DNA of 64,000 nucleotides. Origin: Puniceibacterium sp. IMCC21224. Lineage in GTDB: Bacteria; Pseudomonadota; Alphaproteobacteria; Rhodobacterales; Rhodobacteraceae. Positions 9,251 through 18,330 of this stretch are shown here, in pieces. Below the pieces are notes generated by a model. That model worked only from the letters and a program-made list of their open reading frames with translations. It made no database searches and was not told the origin of the DNA. The stretch covers positions 992,001-1,056,000 of the forward strand of contig NZ_LDPY01000001.1 of NCBI RefSeq assembly GCF_001038505.1, written 5' to 3'. A program made the position numbers and the translations under genes. Position 1 is the first letter of the stretch. Each line of letters opens with the position of its first letter.

Positions 9251-10717
9251 ATGGCCAAAAGCCCCAAAACACCCCGCCCCCGGGCGCAGACGCCCAAGGG
9301 GTTCCGCGACTATTTCGGCACAGAAGTTACGACGCGCGCAGAGATGTTGCGCAAGATCGCCGGGGTCTATCATCGCTATGGCTTTGACGCGCTGGAATCC
9401 GCCGCAGTGGAAACCGTCGAGGCGCTGGGCAAGTTCCTGCCCGATGTCGACCGGCCCAATGAGGGTGTGTTCGCTTGGGAGGATAATGCCGAGGGTTGGG
9501 TCGCGCTGCGCTATGACCTGACAGCACCGCTGGCACGGGTCTACGCGCAGCACCGCAATGATCTGCCGCTTCCCTATCGCCGCTATGCCATGGGTCCGGT
9601 CTGGCGCAATGAAAAGCCCGGTCCGGGGCGGTTCCGGCAGTTCTATCAATGCGATGCGGATACGGTGGGGGCCGCGTCGGTCGCAGCGGATGCAGAGATC
9701 TGCGCGATGCTGGCGGACACGCTGGAGGTCGTCGGCATTCCGCGCGGCGATTACATCGTGCGGATCAACAACCGCAAGGTACTGAACGGGGTGCTCGAGG
9801 TGATGGGTGTCGACGACAGCCAGCGCGACGCGGTCCTGCGCACCATCGACAAGTTCGACAAGGTCGGAGAATCCGGCGTGCGCGAGCTGCTGGGCAAGGG
9901 GCGGCTGGACGCTTCGGGGGCCTATATCGACGGGGTTGGGCTGAGTGAGGAACAGGCCGCGCCGGTGCTGGCCTTCCTCACGTCCCGCGGCGATACGGCG
10001 GAACAGACGCTGGCGAACCTGCGCACGGCGATCGGCGGCTCTGCCGTCGGGGCGGAGGGCGTCACCGAACTTGGGAAAATCGCCGATCTGCTGGCGGCCC
10101 AAGGTTACGGCCCCGACCGCATCGTCATTGACCCCTCTGTGGTTCGTGGGTTGGGCTACTACACCGGCCCTGTCTACGAGGCGGAGCTGACCTTTGAGAT
10201 CCACGACGAAAAGGGTCGCAAGCGGCAGTTTGGCAGTGTTGCCGGCGGTGGGCGCTATGACGATCTGGTCAAGCGCTTTACCGGGCAGGCGGTGCCTGCG
10301 ACCGGTGTCAGCATCGGCGTTGATCGGCTGTTGGCCGCGTTGCATGCCAAGGGACGGCTGGACGGCGAGGCACAGGGCCCGGTTGTTGTCACCGTGATGG
10401 ACCGCGACCGCATGGCCGACTACCAGCAGATGGTGGCCGAACTGCGCAACAATGGCATCCGAGCTGAAGTTTACCTTGGCAATCCCAAGAACTTTGGCAA
10501 TCAGCTCAAATACGCCGACAAACGCGGCAGCCCGGTTGCCGTGATCGAGGGTGGTGACGAAAAGGCGCGCGGCGTGGTACAGATCAAGGATCTGATCCTC
10601 GGGGCCAAACTGGCCGAGGATGCCACCCTTGAAGAATGGAAGGACCGCCCCAGCCAGTTCGAGGTGCCGCGCGATAAGCTGGTCGCCAAGGTCCAGGAAA
10701 TACTGAGCGGCCAATGA
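9251..10717 (+). CDS. hisS: Histidine--tRNA ligase
   Basis: Class II aminoacyl-tRNA synthetase that charges tRNA-His, 488 residues. [10 protein letters not shown] marks the N-terminus, [14 protein letters not shown] the motif 1/2 region, and [17 protein letters not shown] (near residue 118) is motif 2 with its ATP-binding arginine. [13 protein letters not shown] (about residue 300) is the histidine-binding HisA motif, and [13 protein letters not shown] is motif 3. The C-terminal anticodon-binding domain follows. ATG 9251 ([10 protein letters not shown]) is preferred over an upstream open stretch that lacks family similarity; no strong ribosome-binding site is visible. Its stop overlaps the hisZ start (ATGA), so translation of the three genes is coupled. 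Confidence 0.97.
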   Translation: MAKSPKTPRPRAQTPKGFRDYFGTEVTTRAEMLRKIAGVYHRYGFDALESAAVETVEALGKFLPDVDRPNEGVFAWEDNAEGWVALRYDLTAPLARVYAQHRNDLPLPYRRYAMGPVWRNEKPGPGRFRQFYQCDADTVGAASVAADAEICAMLADTLEVVGIPRGDYIVRINNRKVLNGVLEVMGVDDSQRDAVLRTIDKFDKVGESGVRELLGKGRLDASGAYIDGVGLSEEQAAPVLAFLTSRGDTAEQTLANLRTAIGGSAVGAEGVTELGKIADLLAAQGYGPDRIVIDPSVVRGLGYYTGPVYEAELTFEIHDEKGRKRQFGSVAGGGRYDDLVKRFTGQAVPATGVSIGVDRLLAALHAKGRLDGEAQGPVVVTVMDRDRMADYQQMVAELRNNGIRAEVYLGNPKNFGNQLKYADKRGSPVAVIEGGDEKARGVVQIKDLILGAKLAEDATLEEWKDRPSQFEVPRDKLVAKVQEILSGQ

Positions 10718-11799
10718 CCAGCACCACGATCAGAGCCGAAGCCGCGCGGCTGCGCGCGGTGTTCGAGGACGCAGGCGCGTTGCCGGTGGAATGCAGCATC
10801 CTGCAACCGGCGGGCACGCTGCTGGACCTGTACGGCGAGGATATTCGCGCGCGGGCTTATGTCACGCAGGATCCGGGCCGGGGCGAACAGATGCTGCGCC
10901 CGGATTTTACCGTGCCGGTGGTGCAGATGCACATGACCCACGGTGCCGAACCCGCCCGCTATACCTATGCGGGCGAGGTGTTTCGGCGGCAAGAGGATCA
11001 CCCCGAGCGGGCGTCGGAATACCTTCAGGTCGGGTACGAGGTGTTTGACGGCACTGATCCGGCGGTGGCCGATGCCGAAGTGTTTGCCCTGTTCGAACGT
11101 GCCCTAGGCGGGGCGGGGCTGCGGGCCTCAACCGGGGATATCGGTATTCTGATGGCGGCGGTGCAGGGGCTGGACACGTCCGAACGCAGACGCGCCGCGC
11201 TGATGCGTCATATCTGGCGACCCAAACGGTTTCGGGCGTTGATTGATCGCTTTTCGGGCCGTGCGTCGGTGCCTGCGAGCCGTGCCGCGCTGCTTGGCGC
11301 GGTCGACCCGATGGCAGGTGCAGGCCCGATGATTGGGCTGCGCTCCGAGGCCGAGATTGCCGCGCGCATCGACGCGCTGCGTGAGGATGCGAACGAGCCG
11401 CCGCTGAGCGAAGGGCAGGTCGCATTGATCGACGCGGTGTTGGCGGTGCGGGAAACGTCGGTGTTTGCGCTGGAACATCTGCGCGATATCGCGGTGGATC
11501 TGCCCGCGATCGGTCCGGCGGTCGAGCGGTTCGCGCAGCGCAGCGAGGCGCTGTATCAGCGCGGCGTTGATGTGGCACGGCTCGACTTTGAGGCCGCCTA
11601 TGGCCGCACCTCGATGGAATATTACGACGGCTTTGTCTTTGGTTTTTACGCCGAGGCGCGGCCCGATCTGCCACCCGTCGCGACCGGCGGGCGCTATGAC
11701 GCGCTGACCCGGCAATTGGGCAATGGCACCAGCATTCCGGCGGTCGGTGGTGTGATCCGCCCCGATATCCTGAGCGCGGTGCAAGGGGGCTGGGAATGA
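10714..11799 (+). CDS. hisZ: ATP phosphoribosyltransferase regulatory subunit
   Basis: HisRS-like paralogue without tRNA-charging activity that forms the hetero-octameric ATP phosphoribosyltransferase with short HisG and confers histidine feedback control. 361 residues. Class II synthetase-like features are kept ([26 protein letters not shown], then [14 protein letters not shown]), but there is no anticodon-binding domain. It overlaps hisS by ATGA at 10714 and hisG by ATGA at 11796. The context hisS-hisZ-hisG confirms the assignment: short HisG requires HisZ. Confidence 0.95.
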   Translation: MTSTTIRAEAARLRAVFEDAGALPVECSILQPAGTLLDLYGEDIRARAYVTQDPGRGEQMLRPDFTVPVVQMHMTHGAEPARYTYAGEVFRRQEDHPERASEYLQVGYEVFDGTDPAVADAEVFALFERALGGAGLRASTGDIGILMAAVQGLDTSERRRAALMRHIWRPKRFRALIDRFSGRASVPASRAALLGAVDPMAGAGPMIGLRSEAEIAARIDALREDANEPPLSEGQVALIDAVLAVRETSVFALEHLRDIAVDLPAIGPAVERFAQRSEALYQRGVDVARLDFEAAYGRTSMEYYDGFVFGFYAEARPDLPPVATGGRYDALTRQLGNGTSIPAVGGVIRPDILSAVQGGWE

Positions 11800-12521
11800 A
11801 CGTCAAGCTGGGTGTGCCGTCAAAAGGGCGGTTGATGGACAAGACGTTTGAATGGTTCGGCACGCGCGGCATCACATTAAGCCGCACCGGATCAGAGCGC
11901 GAGTATGCCGGCGCGGTCGAGGGCGTCGGGGGCATCGACCTCGTGCTGTTGTCCGCCGGAGAGATCCCGCGCGAACTGGCCGCCGGGCGCATTCATCTGG
12001 GCGTGACTGGCACCGATCTGATCCGCGAAAAACTGGTGCAGTGGGACCAGAAGGTCGAGCCGCTGGCCGAACTGGGTTTTGGCTTTGCCGATCTGATCGT
12101 TGCCGTGCCGCAGGCCTGGGTTGACGTTGATACGCTCGACGATCTGGATGCGGCGGCGGCGGCGTTCCGCGCCGCGCACGGCTTTCGGTTGCGGATTGCC
12201 ACCAAATATCACCGGCTGGTGCGCGACTATCTGCGCAACGGCGGCGTGGCTGATTATCAGCTGATCGACAGTCAGGGGGCGACCGAAGGCACGGTCAAGA
12301 ACCTGACCGCAGAAGCCGTGGCCGACATCACCTCGTCCGGTGAAACGCTGCGCGCCAACCACCTCAAGATTCTGAGCGAAGAGCCGGTTCTGCGCTCGCA
12401 GGCCACGCTGTTTCGCAGTCGGACCGCCCCCCATGACGATGTGCAGGACGCGGTGCTGAATGCGCTTTGTGATCGGATCGGACTGGACGTGCGCAACCGC
12501 AGAATGGGGCGCCGCAGCTAG
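11796..12521 (+). CDS. hisG: ATP phosphoribosyltransferase catalytic subunit (short form)
   Basis: First enzyme of histidine biosynthesis: condenses ATP with PRPP. 241 residues, the short form lacking the C-terminal regulatory domain and therefore HisZ-dependent. Signatures are LGVPSKGRLMDKTFEWF at the N-terminus, DLVLLSAGEIPRELAAGRIHLG-type periplasmic-binding fold segments, and TEGTVKNLTAEAVADITSSG, the PRPP-binding region. It is translationally coupled to hisZ. No obvious terminator follows before the 159-bp gap to the next gene. Confidence 0.96.
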   Translation: MNVKLGVPSKGRLMDKTFEWFGTRGITLSRTGSEREYAGAVEGVGGIDLVLLSAGEIPRELAAGRIHLGVTGTDLIREKLVQWDQKVEPLAELGFGFADLIVAVPQAWVDVDTLDDLDAAAAAFRAAHGFRLRIATKYHRLVRDYLRNGGVADYQLIDSQGATEGTVKNLTAEAVADITSSGETLRANHLKILSEEPVLRSQATLFRSRTAPHDDVQDAVLNALCDRIGLDVRNRRMGRRS

Positions 12522-12680
12522 ACGATGAGAGCGTATTTGGTGCGCTTGCGGACTTGCCGGATGATATGTCTGTCGGTTCAGCGTCGGCGGGCGCGCACCG
12601 TCATGTGTCGCAGCGGTTGCATTGGCGGGTGGAAAATAGCTTAGTCAGGCGCACAACAAACACCAACCGGGAGAATAACC

Positions 12681-13607
12681 ATGACCATAAAAACAGCATC
12701 GAGTGCCCTGTCCCTGTGTCTGATTGCGGGCAGCGCGGTGGCCAATTGCGATTCAGTCACTTTTTCGGATGTCGGCTGGACCGACATTACCGCGACCACA
12801 GCCGCTGCGACTGTGGTGCTCGACGCGCTGGGCTATGACACCGATATCAAGGTGCTGTCGGTGCCAGTCACCTATACCTCGATGGCGGCCGGGGATATCG
12901 ACGTGTTTCTGGGCAACTGGATGCCGACGATGGAGGCGGATATTGCCCCTTATCGCGAGGCGGGCACCGTCGACACCATCCGCGCCAACCTGACCGGGGC
13001 GAAATATACGCTGGCCACAAATGCGGCCGGTGCGGCGCTGGGAATCAAGGATTTCTCGGATATCGCGGGCCATATGGACGCGCTGGACGGCGATATTTAC
13101 GGCATCGAACCGGGCAATGACGGCAACCGCCTGATCCTTGACATGATCGAGACCGATGCCTTTGGCCTGGACGGGTTTGATGTCAAGGAAAGCTCGGAAC
13201 AGGGGATGCTGGCGCAGGTTGGCCGCGCCACCGGACGGGATGAGCCGATCATCTTTCTGGCCTGGGAACCGCATCCGATGAATGCCAATTACGACCTGAC
13301 CTATCTGACCGGGGGCGACGACTACTTTGGTCCTGATCTGGGTGGTGCGACGATCTATACCAACACGCGGGCGGGCTATGCCTCTGAGTGCGAGAATGTC
13401 GGCAAACTGCTGAACAATCTCGAATTCACTCTGGCGATGGAGAACGAGATCATGGGCGCGATCCTTGATGATGGCAAAGATCCCGAAGACGCGGCGCGGG
13501 ATTGGCTTTCTGCCAATACCGACGTGATTGGCGGCTGGCTGGACGGCGTGACCACGCAGGATGGTGGCGACGCGTCGGCGGCGGTCATGGATGCGCTCAA
13601 GATGTGA
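12681..13607 (+). CDS. choX: Choline ABC transporter substrate-binding protein (ChoX-like, orphan)
   Basis: Periplasmic quaternary-amine-binding protein, 308 residues, with a signal peptide (residues 1-21, ending SAVA|N) and a GGGAG ribosome-binding site upstream. The choline-binding aromatic box known from Sinorhizobium ChoX can be followed with a constant offset of ten residues: W33, D35, W80, Y109, N146 and W195 here for W43, D45, W90, Y119, N156 and W205 there (reference residues recalled, not aligned). This supports choline rather than glycine betaine. The permease and ATPase genes (choW, choV) that normally follow are absent; the next genes are unrelated membrane proteins. The protein may serve a transporter encoded elsewhere. 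Confidence 0.85.
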   Translation: MTIKTASSALSLCLIAGSAVANCDSVTFSDVGWTDITATTAAATVVLDALGYDTDIKVLSVPVTYTSMAAGDIDVFLGNWMPTMEADIAPYREAGTVDTIRANLTGAKYTLATNAAGAALGIKDFSDIAGHMDALDGDIYGIEPGNDGNRLILDMIETDAFGLDGFDVKESSEQGMLAQVGRATGRDEPIIFLAWEPHPMNANYDLTYLTGGDDYFGPDLGGATIYTNTRAGYASECENVGKLLNNLEFTLAMENEIMGAILDDGKDPEDAARDWLSANTDVIGGWLDGVTTQDGGDASAAVMDALKM

Positions 13608-13630
13608 GACCGCTTGAACGCGTAAAAATG

Positions 13631-13654
13631 GATCCGGCACTGTGGTGCCGGATC
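13631..13654 (+). terminator. Strong hairpin after choX (possible terminator)
   Basis: Perfect 10-bp stem GATCCGGCAC / GTGCCGGATC with a TGTG loop, 23 bp after the choX stop. No T-run follows directly, so it may be a Rho-dependent end or an mRNA 3' stabiliser rather than a classical terminator. Confidence 0.5.
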
Positions 13655-13875
13655 ACGCAGGTCAGCAATCATACCATTTTGTAGTGGCGGCGGGGCCGGG
13701 ACGGTTCATGCGCAAAGCATCGCCTGATCTGCGTGGCAACGCCCTGATGCCATCGGCTGGCTGACGCACGCGAATGGCTGCCATAGCTTTCCTCTTGGCT
13801 CTGAATTCATTCGGGCGCGGAACTCTTCACAAACTGGTGCGTTAGATAGTCAGACCAGACAATGGAGAGATTATC

Positions 13876-14205
13876 ATGGCCACCACCAACCTTTCGAACG
13901 GCACCGCATCCAAGGATTATCAGGAACTTTCCGAGCAGATCACCACGCTCAAGGGTGATATCGCAGGCATCGCAGAGCTGTTGGGCGAAATCGGCGTGCG
14001 TCGCAAGGACGAGTCGATCGAGGCCGCGCGTCAGCGTGCTGAAGAGCTGCGCGTCCGCGGTGCCGAGCATCTGTCCCAAGCGCAGCAGCATGCCGCGGTC
14101 GCACAGGATCAGGCAATCGACGCGATCCGCCGTCAGCCCGGCACGGCTGTTGGTCTGGCCGTCGGCATCGGCTTTCTGGCGGGTTTCCTGACAGGTCGTA
14201 AATAA
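13876..14205 (+). CDS. DUF883/ElaB-YqjD-like membrane-anchored protein
   Basis: 109 residues. A long soluble amphipathic helix (residues 10-85, rich in Ala, Glu, Gln and Arg) is followed by IRRQPGTAVGLAVGIGFLAGFLTGRK, the single C-terminal membrane helix with GxxxG spacing and basic end typical of the ElaB/YqjD/DUF883 family. In E. coli YqjD, related proteins tether ribosomes to the inner membrane in stationary phase; that role is family knowledge, not shown here. One base separates it from the next gene, and the pair recalls the yqjD-yqjE order. Confidence 0.85.
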   Translation: MATTNLSNGTASKDYQELSEQITTLKGDIAGIAELLGEIGVRRKDESIEAARQRAEELRVRGAEHLSQAQQHAAVAQDQAIDAIRRQPGTAVGLAVGIGFLAGFLTGRK

Positions 14206-14206
14206 T

Positions 14207-14560
14207 ATGTCGCTGGTTTCCAGCCTCAAGCAAAGCGCGCGGCGTACGTCGCGCGCTGTTGCCATGTCCGCCGCCGGTATGATCTGCATCTGCGTTGGCG
14301 CCGGGTTCTTTACGTCCGCGTTGTGGATGATTCTGTCGCGGTGGGAGGGCAGCCTGTTCGCCGCCTGCGTGATTGGCGGACTCTATGCGGGCGGTGGCCT
14401 TATCCTTGTGGCGCTGTCGGGACGCGGATCGCATTCGCCAAAACACAACTCCCGAACCGAGGATGCCGAAGCGATGGTGCGTCTGGTTGAGGGATTTCTG
14501 ACCGGACTTGACGCCGGGCGCCGCACAGCGCGTCCGAAACCACGGTCGCATACTTCGTGA
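14207..14560 (+). CDS. YqjE-like / phage holin superfamily small membrane protein
   Basis: 117 residues. Two hydrophobic segments (about residues 16-45 and 48-68) are separated by a short charged loop (SRWEG), with a hydrophilic C-terminus. The layout and its place directly behind the DUF883 gene resemble YqjE (DUF1469, holin-III superfamily). No lytic function is implied; in the yqjDE context it is a stress-related membrane protein of unknown role. It overlaps the next gene by GTGA at 14557. Confidence 0.6.
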   Translation: MSLVSSLKQSARRTSRAVAMSAAGMICICVGAGFFTSALWMILSRWEGSLFAACVIGGLYAGGGLILVALSGRGSHSPKHNSRTEDAEAMVRLVEGFLTGLDAGRRTARPKPRSHTS

Positions 14561-15624
14561 ACAACACATCCTCAAACCGACCGCACGTGTCGGTGCGCTT
14601 GTCGCTGATCGTGCTGGCGGTTTTGGCCAGCCTGTTTGCGCTGCACGCGGCGCAGAACATCGCGGCACCGATGGTGCTGGGCATAGTGACGGCTGTTATC
14701 CTTGCTCCGTTGATGGATTTTTTTGGCCGTTTACACATTCCGGCAGGCTGGGCGGCGACCCTTATTCTGATCCTAACGCTGTCGATCCTTGGCTTGCTGA
14801 TTATCGCGCTCGAACCGCTGTTCTGGCGCGTGGCGGATGAATTGCCGCGTATCCGTTCCGAATTACAGTCGATTGTCATTGATTTGCGCAGCATGATTCG
14901 CGGCCTCGACGATATGAGCGAGGAAATGCAAAAGGTCATCGGCGGCGATGCAGCGGCAAAGTCGGGCAACACAGAGGATCAAGCAGCTACGCAGTTGCCA
15001 ACCGTGGCCGATGCGCTGTTTCTGGCCCCGGTTCTGATGGCCAAGGCGCTGGTGTTTGCCGGTACATTTTATTTCTTTCTGCTGACACGGCTCGAGATTT
15101 ATCTCGCCCTGGCCCGGCGGCTGGGCGGCGCGGCCCAGGCCAGCCAAGTGCAACAGCGATTCCGCACGGCGGAAAAGCTGGTGTCGCGCTACTTTATCAC
15201 CATTTCCGCAATTAATCTGGGCCTCGGCTTGTTGTTGGCTGCGGTGCTGGCGTTGATCGGGCTGCCCGCGCCGCTGGTCTGGGGCATGGCGGCGGCACTG
15301 CTGAATTACGTGCTGTATGTTGGTCCGGGTCTGATTGCCTCGGGGTTGGTCCTCGCCGGGATCGTGCATTTTGACGGACTGATGGTTGTTGCCCCTGTGG
15401 CGTGTTTCCTGACGATCAACATGCTTGAGGCGCAGTTCGTCACGCCGTCGATGATCGGGCGTCATGTGTCGCTGAATGCGCTGCTGGTGTTTGGCGCACT
15501 GGTGTTCGGCCTTTGGTTCTGGGGACCAATCGGGGGCATCGTGTCGATCCCGGTACTGGTGATTGCCGTAGCACTGCTGGACGAATCTGGTGTGCGCGGG
15601 GCGTCCCTAACCGCCCCCGCTTGA
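14557..15624 (+). CDS. AI-2E family transporter (UPF0118)
   Basis: Polytopic inner-membrane protein of 355 residues with about eight predicted helices. The layout is the AI-2E transporter fold: N-terminal paired helices, a cytoplasmic helical loop (DELPRIRSELQSIVIDLRS), then helices carrying WGMAAALLNYVLYVGPG and a C-terminal AINMLEAQFVTPSMIGRHV-like segment. Family members were proposed to export autoinducer-2, but many are Na+/H+ antiporters or of unknown substrate, so substrate is left open. The GTG start at 14557 overlaps the previous stop, indicating coupling with the two small membrane proteins before it. Confidence 0.85.
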   Translation: MNNTSSNRPHVSVRLSLIVLAVLASLFALHAAQNIAAPMVLGIVTAVILAPLMDFFGRLHIPAGWAATLILILTLSILGLLIIALEPLFWRVADELPRIRSELQSIVIDLRSMIRGLDDMSEEMQKVIGGDAAAKSGNTEDQAATQLPTVADALFLAPVLMAKALVFAGTFYFFLLTRLEIYLALARRLGGAAQASQVQQRFRTAEKLVSRYFITISAINLGLGLLLAAVLALIGLPAPLVWGMAAALLNYVLYVGPGLIASGLVLAGIVHFDGLMVVAPVACFLTINMLEAQFVTPSMIGRHVSLNALLVFGALVFGLWFWGPIGGIVSIPVLVIAVALLDESGVRGASLTAPA

Positions 15625-15802
15625 CGCATTGTTTGAACCTGAGCGCGCGTTTCCACGGTTCTGTTGATGCGATCTGCCCGGCAGCGATGCATCCGGTCCA
15701 CACCGCGGCGGCGACGCGGCCAATTTGTCGGGCGTCGTCATTGCCGTATCGGGACTTCTGTGCCATCAAGGAAAAAGGAATCTGAACGAAAGAGTTTAGT
15801 GG

Positions 15803-16456
15803 ATGTCAGACTACGCTTCCCGCCGCAGAATGATGGTCGACACGCAGGTGCGCCCATCCGATGTAACCAAATTCCCGATCATTGACGCGATGCTTGCCAT
15901 CCCGCGAGAGGTTTTTGTGCCTCGGGACCGGAGCGAGGCGGCGTATGCCAGCGAAAATGTCGCCATCGGTGGCGGGCGCGTGCTGCTGGAACCACGTACC
16001 TTTGCCAAGATGCTGGATGCGGTCAATGTGACCAATGCCGATCTTGTGCTCGATGTGGCGGCTGGGCTTGGATATTCTTCGGCCGTAGTCGCGCGGATTG
16101 CCGAGGCGGTTGTCGCGGTTGAAGATGATGCCGACCGCGCCAAAGAGGCGCAATCGCTGCTCTCGGACCAGCAATCGGACAACGTGATCGTCCACTGCGG
16201 CCCGCTGAACCAAGGTGAAGCCGGTCATGGCCCCTACGATGCGATCCTGATCGAAGGCGCGATCGAGGAACTGCCCGACGCCATTTCTGCCCAGCTCAAG
16301 GAAGGCGGGCGCATTGCGGCTGTCTTTATGGAGGGCGCTTTGGGTGTGGTTCGGATTGGACACAAGATCGACGGCACCATCGCCTGGCGATTTGCGTTCA
16401 ACGCCAGCGCGCCGGTGCTTCCTGGTTTCGAAAAACAACGGACCTTCGCGCTCTAG
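15803..16456 (+). CDS. Protein-L-isoaspartate O-methyltransferase-like protein
   Basis: 217 residues, PCMT family of SAM-dependent methyltransferases. The N-terminus [18 protein letters not shown] and [19 protein letters not shown] are typical of the alphaproteobacterial branch. The SAM-binding motif I reads [13 protein letters not shown] rather than the canonical IGTGSGYQ-type sequence, and the C-terminal part is divergent, so true isoaspartate repair is uncertain. It stands upstream of tolC, an order I recall as conserved in alphaproteobacteria (pcm, tolC, popZ, valS). That synteny supports orthology but not the reaction. Confidence 0.82.
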   Translation: MSDYASRRRMMVDTQVRPSDVTKFPIIDAMLAIPREVFVPRDRSEAAYASENVAIGGGRVLLEPRTFAKMLDAVNVTNADLVLDVAAGLGYSSAVVARIAEAVVAVEDDADRAKEAQSLLSDQQSDNVIVHCGPLNQGEAGHGPYDAILIEGAIEELPDAISAQLKEGGRIAAVFMEGALGVVRIGHKIDGTIAWRFAFNASAPVLPGFEKQRTFAL

Positions 16457-16812
16457 CCCTGACAGGCTGGCGCGGATGCTCATGGCGTGAGGCGATAGAG
16501 GCAATCGGAATGCGGCGCATAGGCAGATCACATATTGTTTCGGCCCCGCGTGGTTCCCATATGACCATCGCAATCTTGGCAGAGGCTGAAACGGCGGAAC
16601 CATGAAGGGCAAACAGCATCTGGGTGTTGCTCGTGGGCTGGGTGGGCCGTTTGGCGCCATCTGGTTTGGGATTGGTTTCTGAAAAGATGCGAAACACTGA
16701 ACGATAAAGCGACAGAATTCGCCAACCCGGTACGCTGCAAGAAGGCCGAGATTCCAGAAAAGCCTGCAATTAACCGGCGCAATGGCACAGACAGAAAAAT
16801 GAGGCGGGCAGT
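16457..16812. other. Intergenic region upstream of tolC
   Basis: 356 bases without a convincing gene; frames open here on the minus strand run through tolC or pcm and show no domain. It should contain the tolC promoter. No terminator hairpin or strong dyad was found. Confidence 0.45.
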
Positions 16813-18234
16813 ATGAAGCGTAATACACTGGCACAAAAACTGACACTTGGGGCAACCTGCCTCTGGCTGGGCGCGGGGGCGGCGGCAACTGCGGTGCAGG
16901 CTGATACGCTCGCCGATGCTTTGGTCGGAGCCTACAATACCAGCGGTCTGCTGGAGCAGAATCGCGCAGTCCTGCGCGCGGCTGACGAAGACGTGGCACA
17001 GGCCATTGCATCGCTGCGGCCGGTTCTTAGCTGGACGAGCCAGGTCACGCGCGATTTCGGCGTAAGCCGCAGCAATAGCTCGGGAAATTCGGCTGTCGGG
17101 TCGGCGTCCAATACCGCGTCTCTTGGTCTGAGTGCCGAGCTTACGCTGTTCGATTACGGTCAGAACCGTCTCGCCATCGAGGCAACCAAAGAAGCCGTTC
17201 TTGGAACCCGCCAAACGTTGGTGGCGGTGGAACAGCAGATCCTGCTGCGCGCGGTCAATGCGTTCATGGAGGTGCGTCGCGCCACGGAAACGGTCGCGTT
17301 GCGTCAGAACAACCTGCGACTGATCACTCAGGAACTGCGCGCCGCCCGTGACCGTTTCGAGGTGGGAGAAGTGACCCGCACCGACGTCGCTCTGGCCGAA
17401 GCGCGGCTGGCGGCATCGCGCAGCGCGCAGACGGCGGCCCAGGGGGATCTGAGCGTCGCACAAGAGGAATATCGCGCCGCAGTCGGTCATGCCCCTGGCA
17501 ACCTGATCGCGCCGCGTTCGGTGCCGCAATTGCCGCCCAGCACCGCAGCCGCCAGTGCCACGGCGGTCCGTACTCATCCGGAAATCATCGCGGCGCAATA
17601 TAATGTGTCGGTCAGTGAACTCAGCATTCGCCGCGCCGAAGCGGCGATGAAACCAACGGTGACGCTGAATGGCTCACTGGGGGCAACGCAGAACTACGAC
17701 AACAAGAATTTTAGTCAGAGCGGCTCTGTCTCGATCCGGACAAGCGGCCCGATCTATCAGGGGGGGCGGCTGTCATCGCTGGTCCGGCAGGCTATGGCCA
17801 GCCGCGACGCACAGCGCAGCGCGTTGTTGCAGACCCGCATCGCAGTCGAGCAGAACGTCGCCAACTCCTATGTTGGGGTGCAGGTCGCGCGGGCTTCTCG
17901 CACGTCGAGTGCCGATCAGGTTCGTGCCTCGCAGGTCGCGTACGAAGGTGTTCGCGAAGAAGCTACGTTGGGCGCACGCACCACGCTGGATGTTCTGAAC
18001 GCTGAACAAGAGTTGCTGGACGCACGCGCGAACCAGATATCGTCCGTGGTTGACGAATATATCGCGGCGTATTCCGTGCTTGCCGCGATGGGGGTGCTGA
18101 CGGCGCAGCAGCTGGGCCTGAATGTGCAGCAATATGATCCGGCCAGCTATTACAATCTGGTCAAGGATGCACCGGTGCAGAGCCGTCAGGGCGATCAGCT
18201 GAACCGGGTATTGCGCGCGATCGGCAGAGAGTAG
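16813..18234 (+). CDS. tolC: TolC family outer-membrane efflux/secretion channel
   Basis: Trimeric outer-membrane channel subunit, 473 residues, serving type I secretion and multidrug efflux. It has a signal peptide (residues 1-30, ending AVQA|D). The N-terminal repeat begins DTLADALVGAYNTSGLLEQNR, and long coiled-coil segments rich in Arg, Ala and Glu follow. Two outer-membrane-protein repeats are visible, the second with IYQGGRLSSLVRQAMASRD and VRASQVAYEGVREEATLGAR. TTLDVLNAEQELLDAR is the typical C-terminal repeat motif. No ABC or membrane-fusion partner lies alongside, as is common for a shared TolC. Confidence 0.94.
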   Translation: MKRNTLAQKLTLGATCLWLGAGAAATAVQADTLADALVGAYNTSGLLEQNRAVLRAADEDVAQAIASLRPVLSWTSQVTRDFGVSRSNSSGNSAVGSASNTASLGLSAELTLFDYGQNRLAIEATKEAVLGTRQTLVAVEQQILLRAVNAFMEVRRATETVALRQNNLRLITQELRAARDRFEVGEVTRTDVALAEARLAASRSAQTAAQGDLSVAQEEYRAAVGHAPGNLIAPRSVPQLPPSTAAASATAVRTHPEIIAAQYNVSVSELSIRRAEAAMKPTVTLNGSLGATQNYDNKNFSQSGSVSIRTSGPIYQGGRLSSLVRQAMASRDAQRSALLQTRIAVEQNVANSYVGVQVARASRTSSADQVRASQVAYEGVREEATLGARTTLDVLNAEQELLDARANQISSVVDEYIAAYSVLAAMGVLTAQQLGLNVQQYDPASYYNLVKDAPVQSRQGDQLNRVLRAIGRE

Positions 18235-18330
18235 CGCCATTCTGGTCCAAAAGAGTAGTTTCGGTCTGGTCTGTTGTGTGGCGGGTCTGGTCGCGGTACA
18301 CTCGGTCAGAGGCTAGAGTGGTATAAAAAA

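Noticed and set aside
13631..13654. Hairpin after choX as a classical terminator
   Set aside because: Stem is perfect but there is no T-run; kept only as a possible terminator at low confidence.
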